Counted from the stretch's first letter, positions 45,201-57,839 are shown. The stretch: DNA of 64,000 nt from Laguncularia racemosa (GCA_037954665.1 JBBMOL010000146.1:992001-1056000); one strand, 5' to 3'. Notes: generated by a model not told the origin, from the letters alone. Made by a program: numbers and translations.

Positions 45201-48200
45201 ACTCAAAGATGTAAGAATGTGGAACAAAAATAAAAATGTGCAATGATCCTGGGAATGTAAGATATTCATTTTGTTTCCATGAAATCAGCTTTTGGGAACA
45301 AAAATTGAATAATTTGGATATGCAATAGTTTCCATCATCACATACATGGAAGATAACTATTGTCACCATACATAATTTCTTTATTTCCTAACATTTTCAA
45401 TAGCAAAAGGAAGGGAAAAACAAAGAAAAGGTTTGTTCCTTAACTGTAAAATTTAATGTGATTAATTTCTGTCTCTATTTTCCAAGTCCAGAATTAGTCC
45501 TGTGCACCTCAAGTTTTGAAGAGTTAATCTACAATTATGGGCCCCATTCTGCACTAGATAAGAACACACATACTAGGGTCTATAAAATTGTCAAAAAGTT
45601 CCATATAGTCTCCTGATCAGCTGTTCCTTCCAACTGTTCATAAGGAGATGTCAATCCTCCACCAAAAGTTGTCCTTCATGTCCACAATTACTGCAACTTC
45701 ACCAAACATATTGCTCCATTGGAAGGAATATTCACCAGTTGAGGTATCATGGGAAAAAGCAGTGATTATTTATCAACGTTATCCCCACTTTGCACATGAG
45801 GTCATGCACTATCTTAAAGGGGGGAGTAATGTTGTGACCAAAATGTTAGATGATGCACAAGGAATTATTCATTTGAATGTGCTTACATGCATTTGAAGCA
45901 TGAGGAAATAGCTTAAGAGCAGTAGGATATTGTTGTGTTTGTATCAATATTTGTTATTGCAATAAGGGATGGTGCAGTAGTATTACTGCAGGAATGTGTC
46001 CATGTGTCTCTGTTTTTTGCGCTCTTTGTTATTTGCTGATCACACGTAGGTATGTTTAGCGCTGATATGTATGGGCTGTCATATGTTGCAGTTGTGTGTC
46101 TGTAATTTAATTTTGTAACAGTTATTTCTATAGGAAGTTGAGATGTAATAAGAAAGGAAATAGAGGCAGTTATTGTAGAAAATAACTGCCACTTATTGTA
46201 CTGTTATTATAATATATATATATATATATATTCAATGAGAAAAGATAAGTCATATTTCTAAAAAATTTCATAATTGCTTCTAAAGATATTGAAGGGCTCT
46301 CTCTTAAATCGAGCCCTTAATTAGAGATCATGGGGTTCTCTCTATAACAACCCCTAAAAAGAGATTGTCAGACTCTCTCTTAACGAGTCTGAAAATTTAT
46401 TTTAAAACTGATCCTGTAACACTTATTATATAGCCTTAAGCTATTGGACACTCGCCTTCTAATTAATCATCATAGGTGCAGGATACATTGGCAACTTGCA
46501 GACACAATACACCTTGACAATTCTAAATCATGATGCACTAACGATTAAAAGCACAAGAGGCATTCATCATTCATGAAATATAGGGGTGTTAAAAACAAAT
46601 TTGATCACAAAATTTTCAGAAAATATGCTGTAATTATTTCTAGATAATTGAGCAACACAGTCTATCTTTTGTACTATGTCATACCTTGCCCATCTGGAGA
46701 TCCATTTACACGAGGGTTTATGGAAACAGAGAAAGATCAAGGCCATGCAAGGGTTTATAAGACAAAACAACTATTATTCCTCTATGTATTTGCATATTGA
46801 GAGGACTTCGTATTATCCAACTTCATTAAAAGAGAATAAGCTTATTATACTTATCAAAAAGAAAAAATCACCCATTGAGAAAAAGGGTGTGAAGTGTAGC
46901 CAACAAAAGATTTAATCCAAGTCAAAGTATTATAGTCCATTGCAAGGAATATTACAGCTTCACATTCCTAAAAACATCACTAATAATTTCCCTAGATGTT
47001 CTACAGGCCATAAAGATTCACAATGTGTAAGCTACTTGGTTAATAAAAGAAGATTTAACTAAGAAGAAGAGAGGAGTGGGATCATAGTCTCATGAGTACC
47101 TCAGCCTTCCTGATATAATGCTTTGAATGGTGGCCATATAAAGAGGCAAGTGCACCTTGCGAAGCAATAGACCTATGTATAGAAGAACAAGCACACTGTT
47201 CCAACCTGATGATAGCCCTCCTTGAATCCTCTTGTGCATATCTAGATACTGGAATAACCCCAGAAAAATAATAAACAAGGAAAGGAATCAACTAAACAGA
47301 AAAGAAAAACTTATTGTGAATTAGATGGCACGCTTTTAACTCTCACATAAGAAGAAAAGGTGCATAAATTAAATGCAAATCTGCTTGTCCACACAAAAAA
47401 CAAAAAATGATTTGTATGGATGGCTAATTATGAAGCAATGGTATAGATAATGTAAAAACTAAAATAAAGTCAGTCCAAAAACACAATGGGAAGTTGAAGA
47501 AAAACTAATCAAATTAATCAGCTTCAGAAAAGGTTTGCATTGTTGAACTTAAACCTAGATGCTTTACCTTCTCTCTTTATGTATGAATCCCCATCATGAG
47601 GAGACAAATCCATATCAAGAATCTGACATCAACATATTGACAATCGGTAAATCAAGGAAAGAATGTTAAGATCAATCCCCAAAAGGCACAATTAATGAAA
47701 CATACCATGGCTTCAATGTCATTGAAAGAAGGGATATCATACTCGTACTCATTGTCCTCCTCATCTATTCTCAAGGGGCTTTCATTTGTACCAGGTATGA
47801 TAGAGTCAGTAGGATCTCCTACAATATCTAGACCAGTATAGGCATCAAAAGACTCTTTCCCTGATGCTACATCTTCGGCAGAATATGGAGCTCCTGCTGC
47901 TATTTTGCTTGGACTAACATTAGCACAAGAGTCAACAGCTTTTCTGGAGATAACACCAATGGGAAGATCAGAGTCAGATTTGGCTCTACAACTAACTAGG
48001 GGACGACCTGACACAGCATCTACAAGCACTGGTGATTCTATCATCTGACAATCCATATACAACTTTGGTACATTTTTCTCTTCCTTCATGTGGTTCAGAT
48101 TTTGTTCCTCTCTTTTAGCAGAAAAGGAAGCCAGGCCATCTGACTCTCTATGGTTTTGTTGTTTCACTAAAGAGGAAGATGTTGTCGTAGGGAAATTATC

Positions 48201-49448
48201 ATTGCAAGGAATTTCTGGGTCCTCAGTATTTAGCGTGCATGTCATTAGCTCACCATAGATTTCTCCAGGAAATTGGGATGTCTGCTGCGAAGCAGAAGAT
48301 CCCCCATCAACATCTGAAGAGCTCAAACGACACTGAGAATCAGTACAAGTGCTCTCTTTGCCTAAGGCAGGATTAAGTTTTTCTGAAATTCTGGTATCTT
48401 GATTTCCACTAGACCTGTTTTCATGTGTCGAATGTGTCTCACCTAAAATTATATCATCGGGTTCATTTTTGTTTCCAGAACAATCCAAAACAGGTGTCCC
48501 AATGTTCTGATTATGACCCTCATTTACTATCTCTTTGCCATCAACATCCATTTCATTTCCCAAATTCAATAAACAGTCAGAAAAATCTAGAAGACCATTT
48601 TGAGTGACAGTGCCTGGAACACCAAGCCGCTCAATGCTAATTCCCTTACTATTTGCATCATTAGAAAGTATCCCTGCCTTGCCCACAGCATGAACTTTTT
48701 CGTCAGTGCCATTTACGGGCAGTGCAGGCCCAGAAATGCCCTGAATGGTTTCCCAAAGAGGTGTCCTGGGATGATGAGGAGAGGAAAACCCCATGAAGTG
48801 GTCAGTGCTACCAGGGACAGGCTGTGGTTGTCTGGTGTTCTCAAAGCTATAGCTAGAATTGAAGTTTTCACCAACTGCAAGACGGTTACACAGAGCTTGA
48901 TCATCAGCAGCACCCTTGTTCTCAAGAGAACTCTCAGGATCATTTCTTCTTAATTGCTTGCTTGAGGCAAGCTGATACTCAGGGGGATTCTTGTACACAT
49001 CCTTCTTAATGAATCTATAAGTACTGTCATCTTCAAGTGACTCAGGATCCACAATAAGTTCATGGTGGAGAGTATCTGCATTTGTTTCCTGAACCCCATT
49101 ATGGGTCCCATCATGGTGTTCATCCCCAAAACCATCATTATTGATATAATTTCCAACATAGAGAGCCAAATAATCAGGTTCGCATACTTGGCTGCAAATT
49201 CGCTTGCGCCTGGAATAATACAACTTACGTACACTTTCATATTTTCTTTTCATATGAACTTCTGCGGTTTCTTTGCTGTTACCAGATTTCTTTGTAGAGA
49301 CTTCAAACTCGATCATACGTGCAGAAGCCTCAGCCGATACGACTGGATCATAGAGAAGAGAATGCCAGCGGTCTCTTATCTCTTTAACTGTAAACTTCCG
49401 TGAGAATCTTACTGCTCCTTTAGCAAGTGCTTCTAGAGAAGCACCAGC
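42283..49448 (-). CDS. Microspherule-protein-1-like FHA-domain protein (EMB1967-like), 5' end missing
   Basis: Six minus-strand exons join in frame without a stop: 49448-47706, 47622-47568, 47248-47100, 43022-42939, 42714-42586 and 42408-42283 (TGA 42283-42285), giving 761 residues. All introns are GT-AG. Residues 1-120 match the MCRS_N region (AGASLEALAKGAVRFSRKF, RDRWHSLLYDPVVS, then a basic KLYYSRRKRIC). A long acidic, Ser-rich middle follows. The C-terminus is an FHA domain: VILGRSTNDFDVDIDLARG, KISRRQ, then FLKNLAKTPMFLNGKEV and LSSSCLIE. In animals MCRS1 belongs to INO80 and NSL chromatin complexes; the Arabidopsis relative EMB1967 is needed for embryo development (from memory). A nuclear phosphopeptide-binding adaptor role is inferred. 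The first exon, expected to supply a short N-terminus before AGASLE, was not found up to 51.7 kb. Confidence 0.85.
43472..43839. mobile_element. Inverted-repeat element (MITE-like) in the large intron
   Basis: The left edge GGGAAAATGCAAATACC is mirrored at the right edge by GGATTATTTGCACTTTCC. Internal relatives of GCAAATAACCCC recur. Length about 370 bp, no coding capacity. The terminal repeats extend imperfectly for some 60 bp or more. No convincing target duplication was seen, so the superfamily is open; a Mutator-like type is possible. Confidence 0.5.
45640..46421 (+). mobile_element. Truncated Reina-like gypsy remnant (chromodomain end plus LTR) in the large intron
   Basis: Plus-strand frame with LLHWKEYSPVEVSWEKAV and YQRYPHF, the end of a gypsy chromodomain, followed by a purine tract AAAGGGGGGAG (45816-45826) and an LTR-like segment from TGTTGTGACC (45830) to ATCCTGTAACA (46421). 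The chromodomain end and the LTR 3' terminus closely resemble those of the element at 53329. Everything upstream in pol is missing. It is opposite in strand to the host gene. Confidence 0.65.
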
Positions 49449-51749
49449 CTGTATCATAAAAGAACAAAAACTGACAAACATAAAAAAACCAGCAACAAGA
49501 ATAACCACTAATAGGAGTATAGTCCAACACAAATACAATTTCAAATGCATTGGAGATTGAAATCATTATCCCTTCTCACAATAACGAACTGCACTGCACC
49601 TGATAATTATACACAATAATAAAACTACATTATGATCACAAAATTGTGCAGCAAGTCACAAACCTCTCCTCTGAAGTTTTTCCTTGGGTAAATCTCTCCC
49701 CTGAAGTTTCATCATGAGCAATATGGTGACTAAATCAACTTCCTTATTATATGCAACACAATTGACCCCATTGATTCTTTACTAAGTCTCAAGCAAAATG
49801 CAAGGACGGTATGCCCACCTAGACTCATGATCCATGTAAAGTGGCACATGTACTAAAATTCATGATAAATTCCTTCCAAGGTGTCAAGTGATGTGCCATG
49901 TGTTGGATTTTCTCTTTCTTTTTAGGTAATAACTGCTGGAGATATGGTCCATGAATCCCATGATCTGTGAAACATGCAAACAACTTCTCCAATGTTCCAA
50001 AATGCTTCTCATTTTTCAGCAACAACTCACTGATGAATTGAGTTTTAGATCAACTTCATTTTTTGGGGTCCCTAAGCCTACTTACTCCTATAGAAAAATA
50101 CGCCATCGTTTTTTGAGAAAGTTAAGATTTAAAAGCACCAAACCGAAACAAAGACGCAAAAACCAATCTCCAATTGAGCACCATTTTCGTTAGCTTTGCA
50201 ATGGCTAGAGGTATGCAATCGACTCTTTCGTTTCCGCTGCTAATTTATTTATGTTCATTCAGTCATTTGCTGAACATGATGAAGCCTTAGTCTATTTATA
50301 TTACTTACATTTGGTGTTAGAGCTATACATTGCCTTTGCCTTGCATATCGGTTCATCTCTGTTTTGGTTTTTGTTTTATGCCTTGTTAATTGATTCTAAA
50401 CATATCACTATGTTTAACATGTAATGAAAATCGCTCTGCTTACTTTGGAATGTTTGGAGCTCATTCATCTACAGTTTCAATTTTTCAATTAATTGGGCAT
50501 TAAATTTTTTGATGTTTCATTAAACCCTATAAGGTTAGAAATTAATAGGAAATTGTTTCCTGTCTTCTGGGATTTAAAACATTAAATTCAGCATTTAAAT
50601 TGGCTAGAAAACTATCAAGTTTTCCGTTCGAAGCCTTGAGTCAAAACTGGGTCGAAAATGACCCTGCTCAAGGTTAAAGATGGCTCTTCAAAAAAAAAAA
50701 AAAAATATGGTGACCGCTGAAGACATTTGATCATTGCACGTTGTCAGCCAAGTACACTCTTCCTTGGCAGAAGCGCGTTCATAGGCTAAGTCTCATGCGT
50801 GCAACGCACACGCTTGTTTGAAAAAATTAAGCATGCGCAGAATGCACCTGCCCTGGATCGAACCCATGACCACTCAAGCTTTTCCTATACATGGCTTAGA
50901 AATCAGCTAGCTGAGTTGAGCCTCTTCGCGTGATTTTCAGCCAATTTTATTATAAATTTAATAGACATTAAATTGGGATTCCAACACTTAGTGAAAATTA
51001 AACTTTTCTAATTTTAATGTATCTATATTATTTATTGTTAATTATATAGATAACATATAGTAAACAATTTTACATATTGAAATTGTTTGTGTTAATTATT
51101 AAAGTAAATTAATTATTATTGGCTCTCCATGAATTTAATTATCATGATATATGCTTATATTATTATTTGATTATATATATGATTTATGGTTTGTTATTAT
51201 ACATGTAATGTTAATTAGATGATATAAGTATGCTAGAGTTAAGTTCATAAGTTATTGCTTACGGTTTTTGCAATAATTGAGCCTAAGGATTTAGTTAATA
51301 TTTATATGATCCATACAATTTCAATTAATTAAATAATAGCTACAGCATTTTTAATTAATTAAAATTGTATATATTAAGGATGATAAGATCACATGTGAAA
51401 ATAAACATTAGTTGTGATTAATTATACACAATACAATAGATCTTATCCCACAAGAATCTTTATTATGTTGTGTATGATTAATTAGGATAAAACATCAAAT
51501 TATATTTTCTAATTTACCCACAAGGATTAGGAAAAGGAACATGATTTGATAGTTTTATCATAAGACTTCAGATGAATCTAATTAAATTAGAACTTTAGCC
51601 CACATACAAGTTTTATATCACTAGATTCATACTTTAGCATGATTTTACATTGGTAAAACATGACAAATCTTAATTAGCCTCAAACTTTTTTGCAATACGA
51701 GCATGTATGTTTAATTATTGCAGCAATTTAACTTATCAATTTTTCTAAT
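49449..51749. other. Non-coding DNA upstream of the FHA gene
   Basis: Expected to hold the missing first exon, first intron and promoter of the minus-strand gene, but no matching exon was recognised. Contains a tRNA-like segment near 50830-50925. A weak initiator-Met-like primer motif TGGTGTTAGAGCTA at 50312-50325 could belong to the old copia element starting to the right. Otherwise AT-rich. Confidence 0.45.
50825..50925 (-). other. tRNA-like segment
   Basis: Minus strand: A-box-like AACTCAGCTAGC (near 50905-50918), perfect B box GTTCGATCC (50855-50863), then a T6 run about 30 nt further (near 50822-50827). Spacing fits a tRNA-derived SINE head. No functional tRNA fold was found. Confidence 0.4.
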
Positions 51750-53328
51750 ATGCGATGTAATGTTCCCGAACTCAGAGGGACTAATTATAAGGTTTGGAAA
51801 GAGAGAGTTCTCCTTCAATTGGGATGGATGGACATTGATTATGCCATAAGGAAAGAGGAGCCCCCTACACTAGTTGAAACCAGCGCTCCAAATATGATAA
51901 GTCTTTATGAAAAATGGGAGCGATATAATTACTTGTCAATTATGTTCATAAAGACTAAAATTTCTATTGGTATAAAGGGCTCTATTGAGCAGTATGAAAA
52001 GGTCCAAGATTTGTTGAAGACCATTGATGAGCAATTTGTTACTTCAAATAAGGCAATGGCTAGTACCTTAATTATAAAGCTTTCGACTCTGAGGCTCACC
52101 GGCATTAAGAGGGTGCGTGATCATATAATGCGCATGAGGGATAATGCAGCTCAACTGAAAGCATTGGAGGTTGAGTTGTCAAAATCCTTTCCAGTTCACG
52201 ACATCCTTTATACTTTATCTCAGCAATATAACCCATTTAAGATATCCTACAACACACATAAAGATAAATGGTCAATCACTAAATTATTGACCATATGTGT
52301 TCAGGAGGAGGGCAAATTGCTTATGGAGGAAAAGGAAATGTGAACTTAACTACTCATGGGAAGAGCAAAAGGAAGGATCAAGCTAAAGACAAAGGAAAAT
52401 CCCTCCCATGAAGGACATTAAGAAGGAGGTCATGTGCTTCTTTTGTAAAAAGAAGGGGCACATGAAAAAACAATACTCTAAATTCATGCAATGGCTTGAT
52501 AAGAAAGGTACTCAACTTTCACTTATTTGTTATGAATCCAATATGATTAATGTTAATCATAACACGTGGTGAATTGATTTTGGTTTTACAATCCATGTGA
52601 CCAATTTATTGTAGGATTTAGTAGACCTGCAGAAGCTAGTGAGAAGTGAGTGTAGCATCTATTCAAGCAATAAGATGTCCTCACATGTGAAAGTTGTTGG
52701 GACATGCCGCTTAGTTTTGAGTAGTGGTTACATATTAAACTTGAAAAAAACATTTTATATCCTTGGTTATTTTAGGAATTTAATTTTAATTTTCAGACTT
52801 GTATCAGATGATTATTCCCTTAATTTTTTAGATTCCATATTTAATTTGTTTTATAAATCTAATGTTATTGGATTTGGTACCTTGTCTAATGGTCTTTTTC
52901 TTAATTTACAAAATGATGATAACCATACTATTATACACGTTAGTGAGAAGGTTGGCACTAAAAGATGTGTTGTAAATAAAGAATCCTCTATGTTGTGGCA
53001 TCGGAGATTAGAATATATCTCCATTGATAGAATTAAAAGGTTGATGATTGATGGGGTACTTAATATTTTAGATTTTATCAATTTTGAGACTTGTATAAGT
53101 TGTATTAAGGGAAAACAGACTAACAAGTCAACGAAGGGTGCCAAGAGGAGCTCTGAATTATTGGAAATCATACATACAGATATTTGCAGTTCAGACATGG
53201 ATGCATATAGTAATAAGTACTTTTGTATTTCATAGATGATTACTTACGATATATATATCTCTACTTACATAACAACTAGAATGAAGCACCAGATGCTTTT
53301 AAGATGTTTAAAGCTGAAGTAGAGAAAC
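51750..53328 (+). mobile_element. 5' half of an old Ty1/copia element, interrupted at 53329
   Basis: Gag with the UBN2-type order (51750-52343: ELRGTNYKVWKERVLLQLGW, YAIRKEEPP, STLRLTGIKRVRDHIMRMRD), a degenerate zinc knuckle (CFFCKKKGHMKKQYSK, near 52437-52485), a protease relic, then a gag-pre-integrase segment (MLWHRRLEYISIDRIKRLM) and the start of integrase (IIHTDICSSDMDAY). The sequence breaks off at FKAEVEKL exactly where the Reina-like LTR begins, so the rest should lie beyond 64000. Several stops and frame changes show it is dead. No LTR was recognised with confidence. Confidence 0.75.
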
Positions 53329-53965
53329 TGTTATACGCAAAGGTTCTTCGCGATCACAACAAGAGATAACACCTTTTGCTTGTCTGTATTCGCGGAGAAA
53401 TAAGAGTTGGGCAGAATGAGCAGCTGTCAATGTCTATCCTAGGTGTCCTTGTCAATCGATTGTTTGTTGTCCTTCGTCTATTATGATTGTCGATCTTGGT
53501 TGTTTGTTTGTTTGTTTTTAGGTTATCCATTATGTGTAGTGGCTGGTCCTAGTAGGTGGTGTAGTGTAGTGGCCCATGAATTTTGCAATCAAGGGCTGTG
53601 TAACTAGGAAGTGGGAGGTCCCCATAATCTGTTCAGGACAGGCGGTTAGGAGGCTCCAACAGAGGTGTCCAGTTAGTGGAGGTGTGGTGAAGTTAGTGGA
53701 GAAGTGGGAGGGTAGTAGGGAACTTGGGTAGTTACCTAGGAAGGGGGGACCAAAATTGTACAAAACACAGAATTGAATGAAAGAAAGCCATTACTTTTTC
53801 TGATCAAACTGTGATTGCCACAAAAGAGATTGTCGGATTCTCTCCAATGAGCCCGAACTTAATTAATCACCATAGGTAAAAGAGGAAGAACCCTAAGAAC
53901 TAGAGTAGATTCCGAACTACTAAGTGACAACTCGGACATTAAAATCACAGAAAGATCCTGTAACA
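53329..53965 (+). repeat. 5' LTR of the Reina-like element
   Basis: 637 bp, TGTTATACGC...GATCCTGTAACA. Followed after two bases by GTAGTATTAGAGCCCGAC (53968-), a diverged initiator tRNA-Met primer site. Confidence 0.85.
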
Positions 53966-54101
53966 AAGTAGTATTAGAGCCCGACATGTCCGACGATTTC
54001 AAATAGTTGCAGCAACAATTCGAGAGATTCCTGAGTCTATACAAGGCTGACTGAGCACAAGTGGAAAGTTGTCACATCATTTGGCAAACCTGCCCAGGGA
54101 A

Positions 54102-54960
54102 ATGTCAGCTCAAAAGGGGAAGTTGATCGAAGTTAAGGGCACAAGTGGGGGCAATTCGTCGAGGGACAGCACATCAGGAGCAGCTCCAGTAGTAGGGGAA
54201 GGCAAAAAGGGAGCGGTGGTGCCAAAGTATGCACACCTCGACTTCCCTCGATATGATGGCAAGGCTGACCCCATTGGGTGAGTGAGTAGGTGCGAGCATT
54301 TTTTTAGACACCAGCAGATATCGGCGAAGGACTGGGTGGAATTGGCAGCTTGCCACATGGAAGGGGAAGCTCAATTGTGGGTCCTTAAGTTGGAAAAGGA
54401 TCAGCCCGACATTACTCGGGAGGACTTCAAGACCCTGTGTAATGCTCAATTTTGGCCCCTGTTGCGCAGCAACCTGCTGGGGGAGCTAGCTAAGCTGAGA
54501 TAGGGGGGAACGTTGGAGGAGTACCAACATCAATTCACCCAAGTTGCGGCACAAATACCCTCCTTGACCTAGGAGCAAGAGGTGGCCCTATTTATTAGTG
54601 GCTTGAAGGAGTCCATTTCGGTGGACATCCTGATTCAAGATCCCAAGGATATGACTCACGCCATAGCATTAGCCAGGCTCTACGAGAGACGAAGCATGGC
54701 AATATGGACAGAGGCAGAGGCACAGTGGAGGCGCTTCGGTGCAGCAATGGAGGGAAAGCTACCAAGGAGAAGAGTTGTGTACCCTCCTAAATCTGCCACC
54801 AATCCTTACGTGAGAAAGCTGGGGAAGGCAAAACTGGAAGAGAGGCAGCGGAAGGGGTTGTGCTTTACTTGTGATGAGCTTTTTTCCATCGGGCATCGCT
54901 GCAAGAGGTTGTTCTGGCTAGAGTGCTTGGCGGAGGAGCTGTTGGATCCAGGCAAAGAGG
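54102..54960 (+). pseudogene. Reina-like gag (broken)
   Basis: Start MSAQKGKLIEVKG at 54102. Capsid-like segments YAHLDFPRYDGKADP and AACHMEGEAQLWVLKLE, then ALFISGLKESISVDILIQ and a C-terminal knuckle-like CFTCDELFSIGHRCK (54860-54906). Stops: TGA at 54279-54281 (Trp position), TAG at 54501-54503 and TAG near 54571. All three fit a single transition from an expected Trp or Gln codon. Confidence 0.75.
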
Positions 54961-56900
54961 AGGAAGGGATGGAAGTGAATGAGGGAAAGCTAGCCGAGAT
55001 CTCGCTTCATGCCATAATTGGAGTGAGTATACCCCAAGCTATGAGACTCCACGGGTGCATTGGGGGAAACTCAATCCTAGAGCTCATTGACTTGAGTAGC
55101 ACACATAGCTTTGTTGATGCAGCAGGCACCAAAAGAATGAATTTATCGGTGGAGTACAAGCCCGGTATTAAGGTAGTGGTAGCCAATGGGGAAAGAATGC
55201 AAAGTGGGGGAGTTTGTTGTGGGGTCATCCTAGTTCTAGCCCAACAACAATTCGAGGTGGACCTCTATACACTTCCTTTGTATGGGGTGGATGTTGTGTT
55301 GGGGGTCAATTGGTTAAAGACCTTGGGGGCTATTGACTGGGATTTCCACCAAATGAGGATGAAATTCCGGGTGAAGGGAAGAAGAGTGGAGCTGCAGGGG
55401 TTGCCCAACTGTGAGAAGAGGATGATGCAACATTGGGGGCGATGCAAGAAGTCGAGAAGCACCATGAGCTGCACTTGCTGCTTGCTGGGTTTGACCTTGT
55501 ATTCCAGCCACCACAAGGGCTGCCGCTAGCTAGATTGTGTGACCATAGAATTCTGCTACAGCCCGAAACTGGTCCTATGGTCGTACGGCCCTACCAATAC
55601 CCACATCAACAAAAGGATGAAATTGAAAATCAATGTGAGGAGATGTTGAATAAGGAGATCATTCGGGTAAGCCGTTCTCCCTTCTCCTCCCCGGTGCTAT
55701 TAGTACGAAAGGCTGATGAAAGTTGGAGGTTCCATGTGGATTACCAGGCACTCTGAGAAAACAATCAAGGATAAGTTCCCCATTCCGGTTATAGAGGAGC
55801 TTTTGGAAGAGTTAAACGGGGCTAGGTGTTTTTCTAAGTTGGATTTGGCTTCCGGATACCATCAAGTGTGAATGCATGAGGCGGACGTGGAGAAGATAGC
55901 GTTCCAAACTCACCACGGGCATTTTGAATTCCTCATGATGCCCTTTGGGCTCACCAATGCCCCCTCCACCTTTCAAGCATTAATGAATGAGGTTTTCCAG
56001 GGGTTCCTACGCAAGTTCGTTCTAGTCTTCTTTGATGACATCCTGGTGTACAATAGCACATGGACCGAGCACTTGCAACACTTGAAGAAGGTATTCATAT
56101 TACTACAGGAGCACCAATTATGCCTCAAGAGAGCCAAGTGTTCCTTTGCTCAAGAGCAAGTGGCTTATCTAGGCCACACCATATCAAGAGAGGGGGTACG
56201 AGTAGATACGGCCAAGGTGGAAGCCACTTTAAAATGGCCCAAACCCAGTCTGTTACAGCCTTGAGAGGATTCCTTGGGTTAACTAGCTATTACCGAAGGT
56301 TTGTCGCCGATTATGGGAAGATCGTGGAACTGCTGACAAGGATGCTCCGGAAAAATAGTTTCCAGTGGACTAGGGAGGCAGAAGCGGCATTTGAGAGGTT
56401 GAAGCTTGCAATGATAGAAGCGCCAATACTCGCCCTACCCAATTTCTCCCAAATGTTTGTGGTAGAGTGCGATGCTTCCGAAGGAGTAGGGGTTGTCCTC
56501 CAACAACAAGGGCAACCAATCTCCTATTACAGCAGACCCTTCGCAAGGCAGCACCTCAAGTTGGCACCATATGAAAAGGCGCTTATCGGGCTGTCAAAGG
56601 CAGTGCACCATTGGAGACCGTACCTATGGGGAAGAATTCTAGTGAAAACTGATCGCTATAGCTTGAAGTACTTACTGGAACAACGAGTAACCACTTCTCC
56701 CCAGCAACATTGGATTAGTAAACTACTCGGATTTGATTTTGAGATAGAATATCGCACGAGGCGTGAAAATAAAGTGGCAGATGCTCTTTCTAGGAAGGAA
56801 GAAGAAGTAGTGAGCTCTCAGCCCTTCCCAGCCCCCAATTTCAGCTATCCGAACAGATCCGAAAAAATGTTAGTAGGACCCAAGAACTACAACAGCTCAA
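54961..56900 (+). pseudogene. Reina-like protease, RT and RNase H (broken)
   Basis: Protease: the usual Asp-Ser-Gly is replaced in ELIDLSSTHSFVD (near 55083), two substitutions that should abolish activity. RT starts after a frame change near 55433: SPFSSPVLLVRKADESW, MPFGLTNAPSTF, LVFFDDILVY (active site near 56028-56045). RNase H (about 56440-56800): FVVECDASEGVGVVL, YEKALIGLSKAVHHW and LVKTDRYSLKYLL. Frame changes occur near 55750 and 56255, and TGA interrupts YHQV*MHEA near 55869. Confidence 0.8.
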
Positions 56901-57578
56901 GTTGAGGATAGAGTGAGGTGAGCTTGGCCCACCATGGGTGGCAGCAGATGGGTTGGTGTTTTTTCAGAAACGGGTTTACTTGCTTCCCCATTCCACACTC
57001 TATTCGGTGATCCTGGAAGGCCTACATTCCCCATCAGAAGACACTTCACCAAGTAACTAGGGATTTCTACTAGAAGGGCCTAAAACAACAAGTCAAACAA
57101 GTTGTGCACGCCTGTGAAATCTGCCAATGAAGTAAGACGCAACAGCTACAACCCATCGGACTCTTGCAGCCTTTACAAATCCCAACCCAGGTGTGGACTA
57201 ATATCTCTATGGACTTCATTGAAGGGTTGCCACTTTCCAATGAAAAATCAGTCCTCTTTGTCGTAGTGGACAGATTTTCGAAGTACACACACTTCCTACC
57301 TCTTAGTCATCCTTACACAATTATCACCATCTCCCGAGTATTATTTAATAACATCTTTAAGCTACACGGAATGCCGGAATCAATTATGAGTGACTGTGAT
57401 GCCACTTTCACAAGTGCATTTTGGAAATAACTATTTAAGTTGCAGGGCACACAACTGGCTTTCTCCTCATCCTACCACCCCTAATGTGATGGCCAAACTG
57501 AGGTGGTAAACCGCACCATTGAAATGTATTTGAGATGTTTTACTAGAGATAGGCCAAAAAAGTGGACGGAATGGATTG
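56901..57578 (+). pseudogene. Reina-like integrase, part 1 (before the copia insertion)
   Basis: The zinc-finger end CEICQ is followed by a stop, then the catalytic core: ISMDFIEGLPLSNEKSVLF, SDCDATFTSAFW and, near 57489, CDGQTEVVNRTIEMYL. These supply the D-D-E residues. The frame reaches KKWTEWI at the insertion site and resumes at 62829. TAA interrupts FWK*LFK near 57429. Confidence 0.8.
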
Positions 57579-57839
57579 TGTTGAAGATTCAAAAGTTAAA
57601 GTTATATTTATATTTTAGGAAAGTTAAAATTAGGAAAGTTATATCTTTAGGAAAGGTTTTTTTAGGAATAAAAGGAGAGATAGGTTGTGATCTTCTCCTA
57701 TGATTCTACTTCCTAATTTCTATGACAGAATTAAACTAGTTGGTTTATTTCCTTTATTAGATTTCCTTTGTATATATATATATATGTCGATGTAATAATT
57801 TTGTTTAAGAGAGAATAAGAAAAATTCCAAATCTCTTCA
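57579..57839 (+). repeat. 5' LTR of the copia element
   Basis: TGTTGAAGATTC...AAATCTCTTCA. Short LTR with a TATATATATA tract near 57772-57785 and a TTTAAGAGAGAATAAG segment near its end. Confidence 0.95.

Noticed and set aside
47652..49550. 632-codon single open frame as the whole host protein
   Set aside because: Its first 34 and last 18 residues are intron translation; splice sites at 49448 and 47706 connect it to other exons.
49600..50200. Candidate first exon of the FHA gene
   Set aside because: No minus-strand segment encodes the expected short acidic start with a donor in the right phase before AGASLE.
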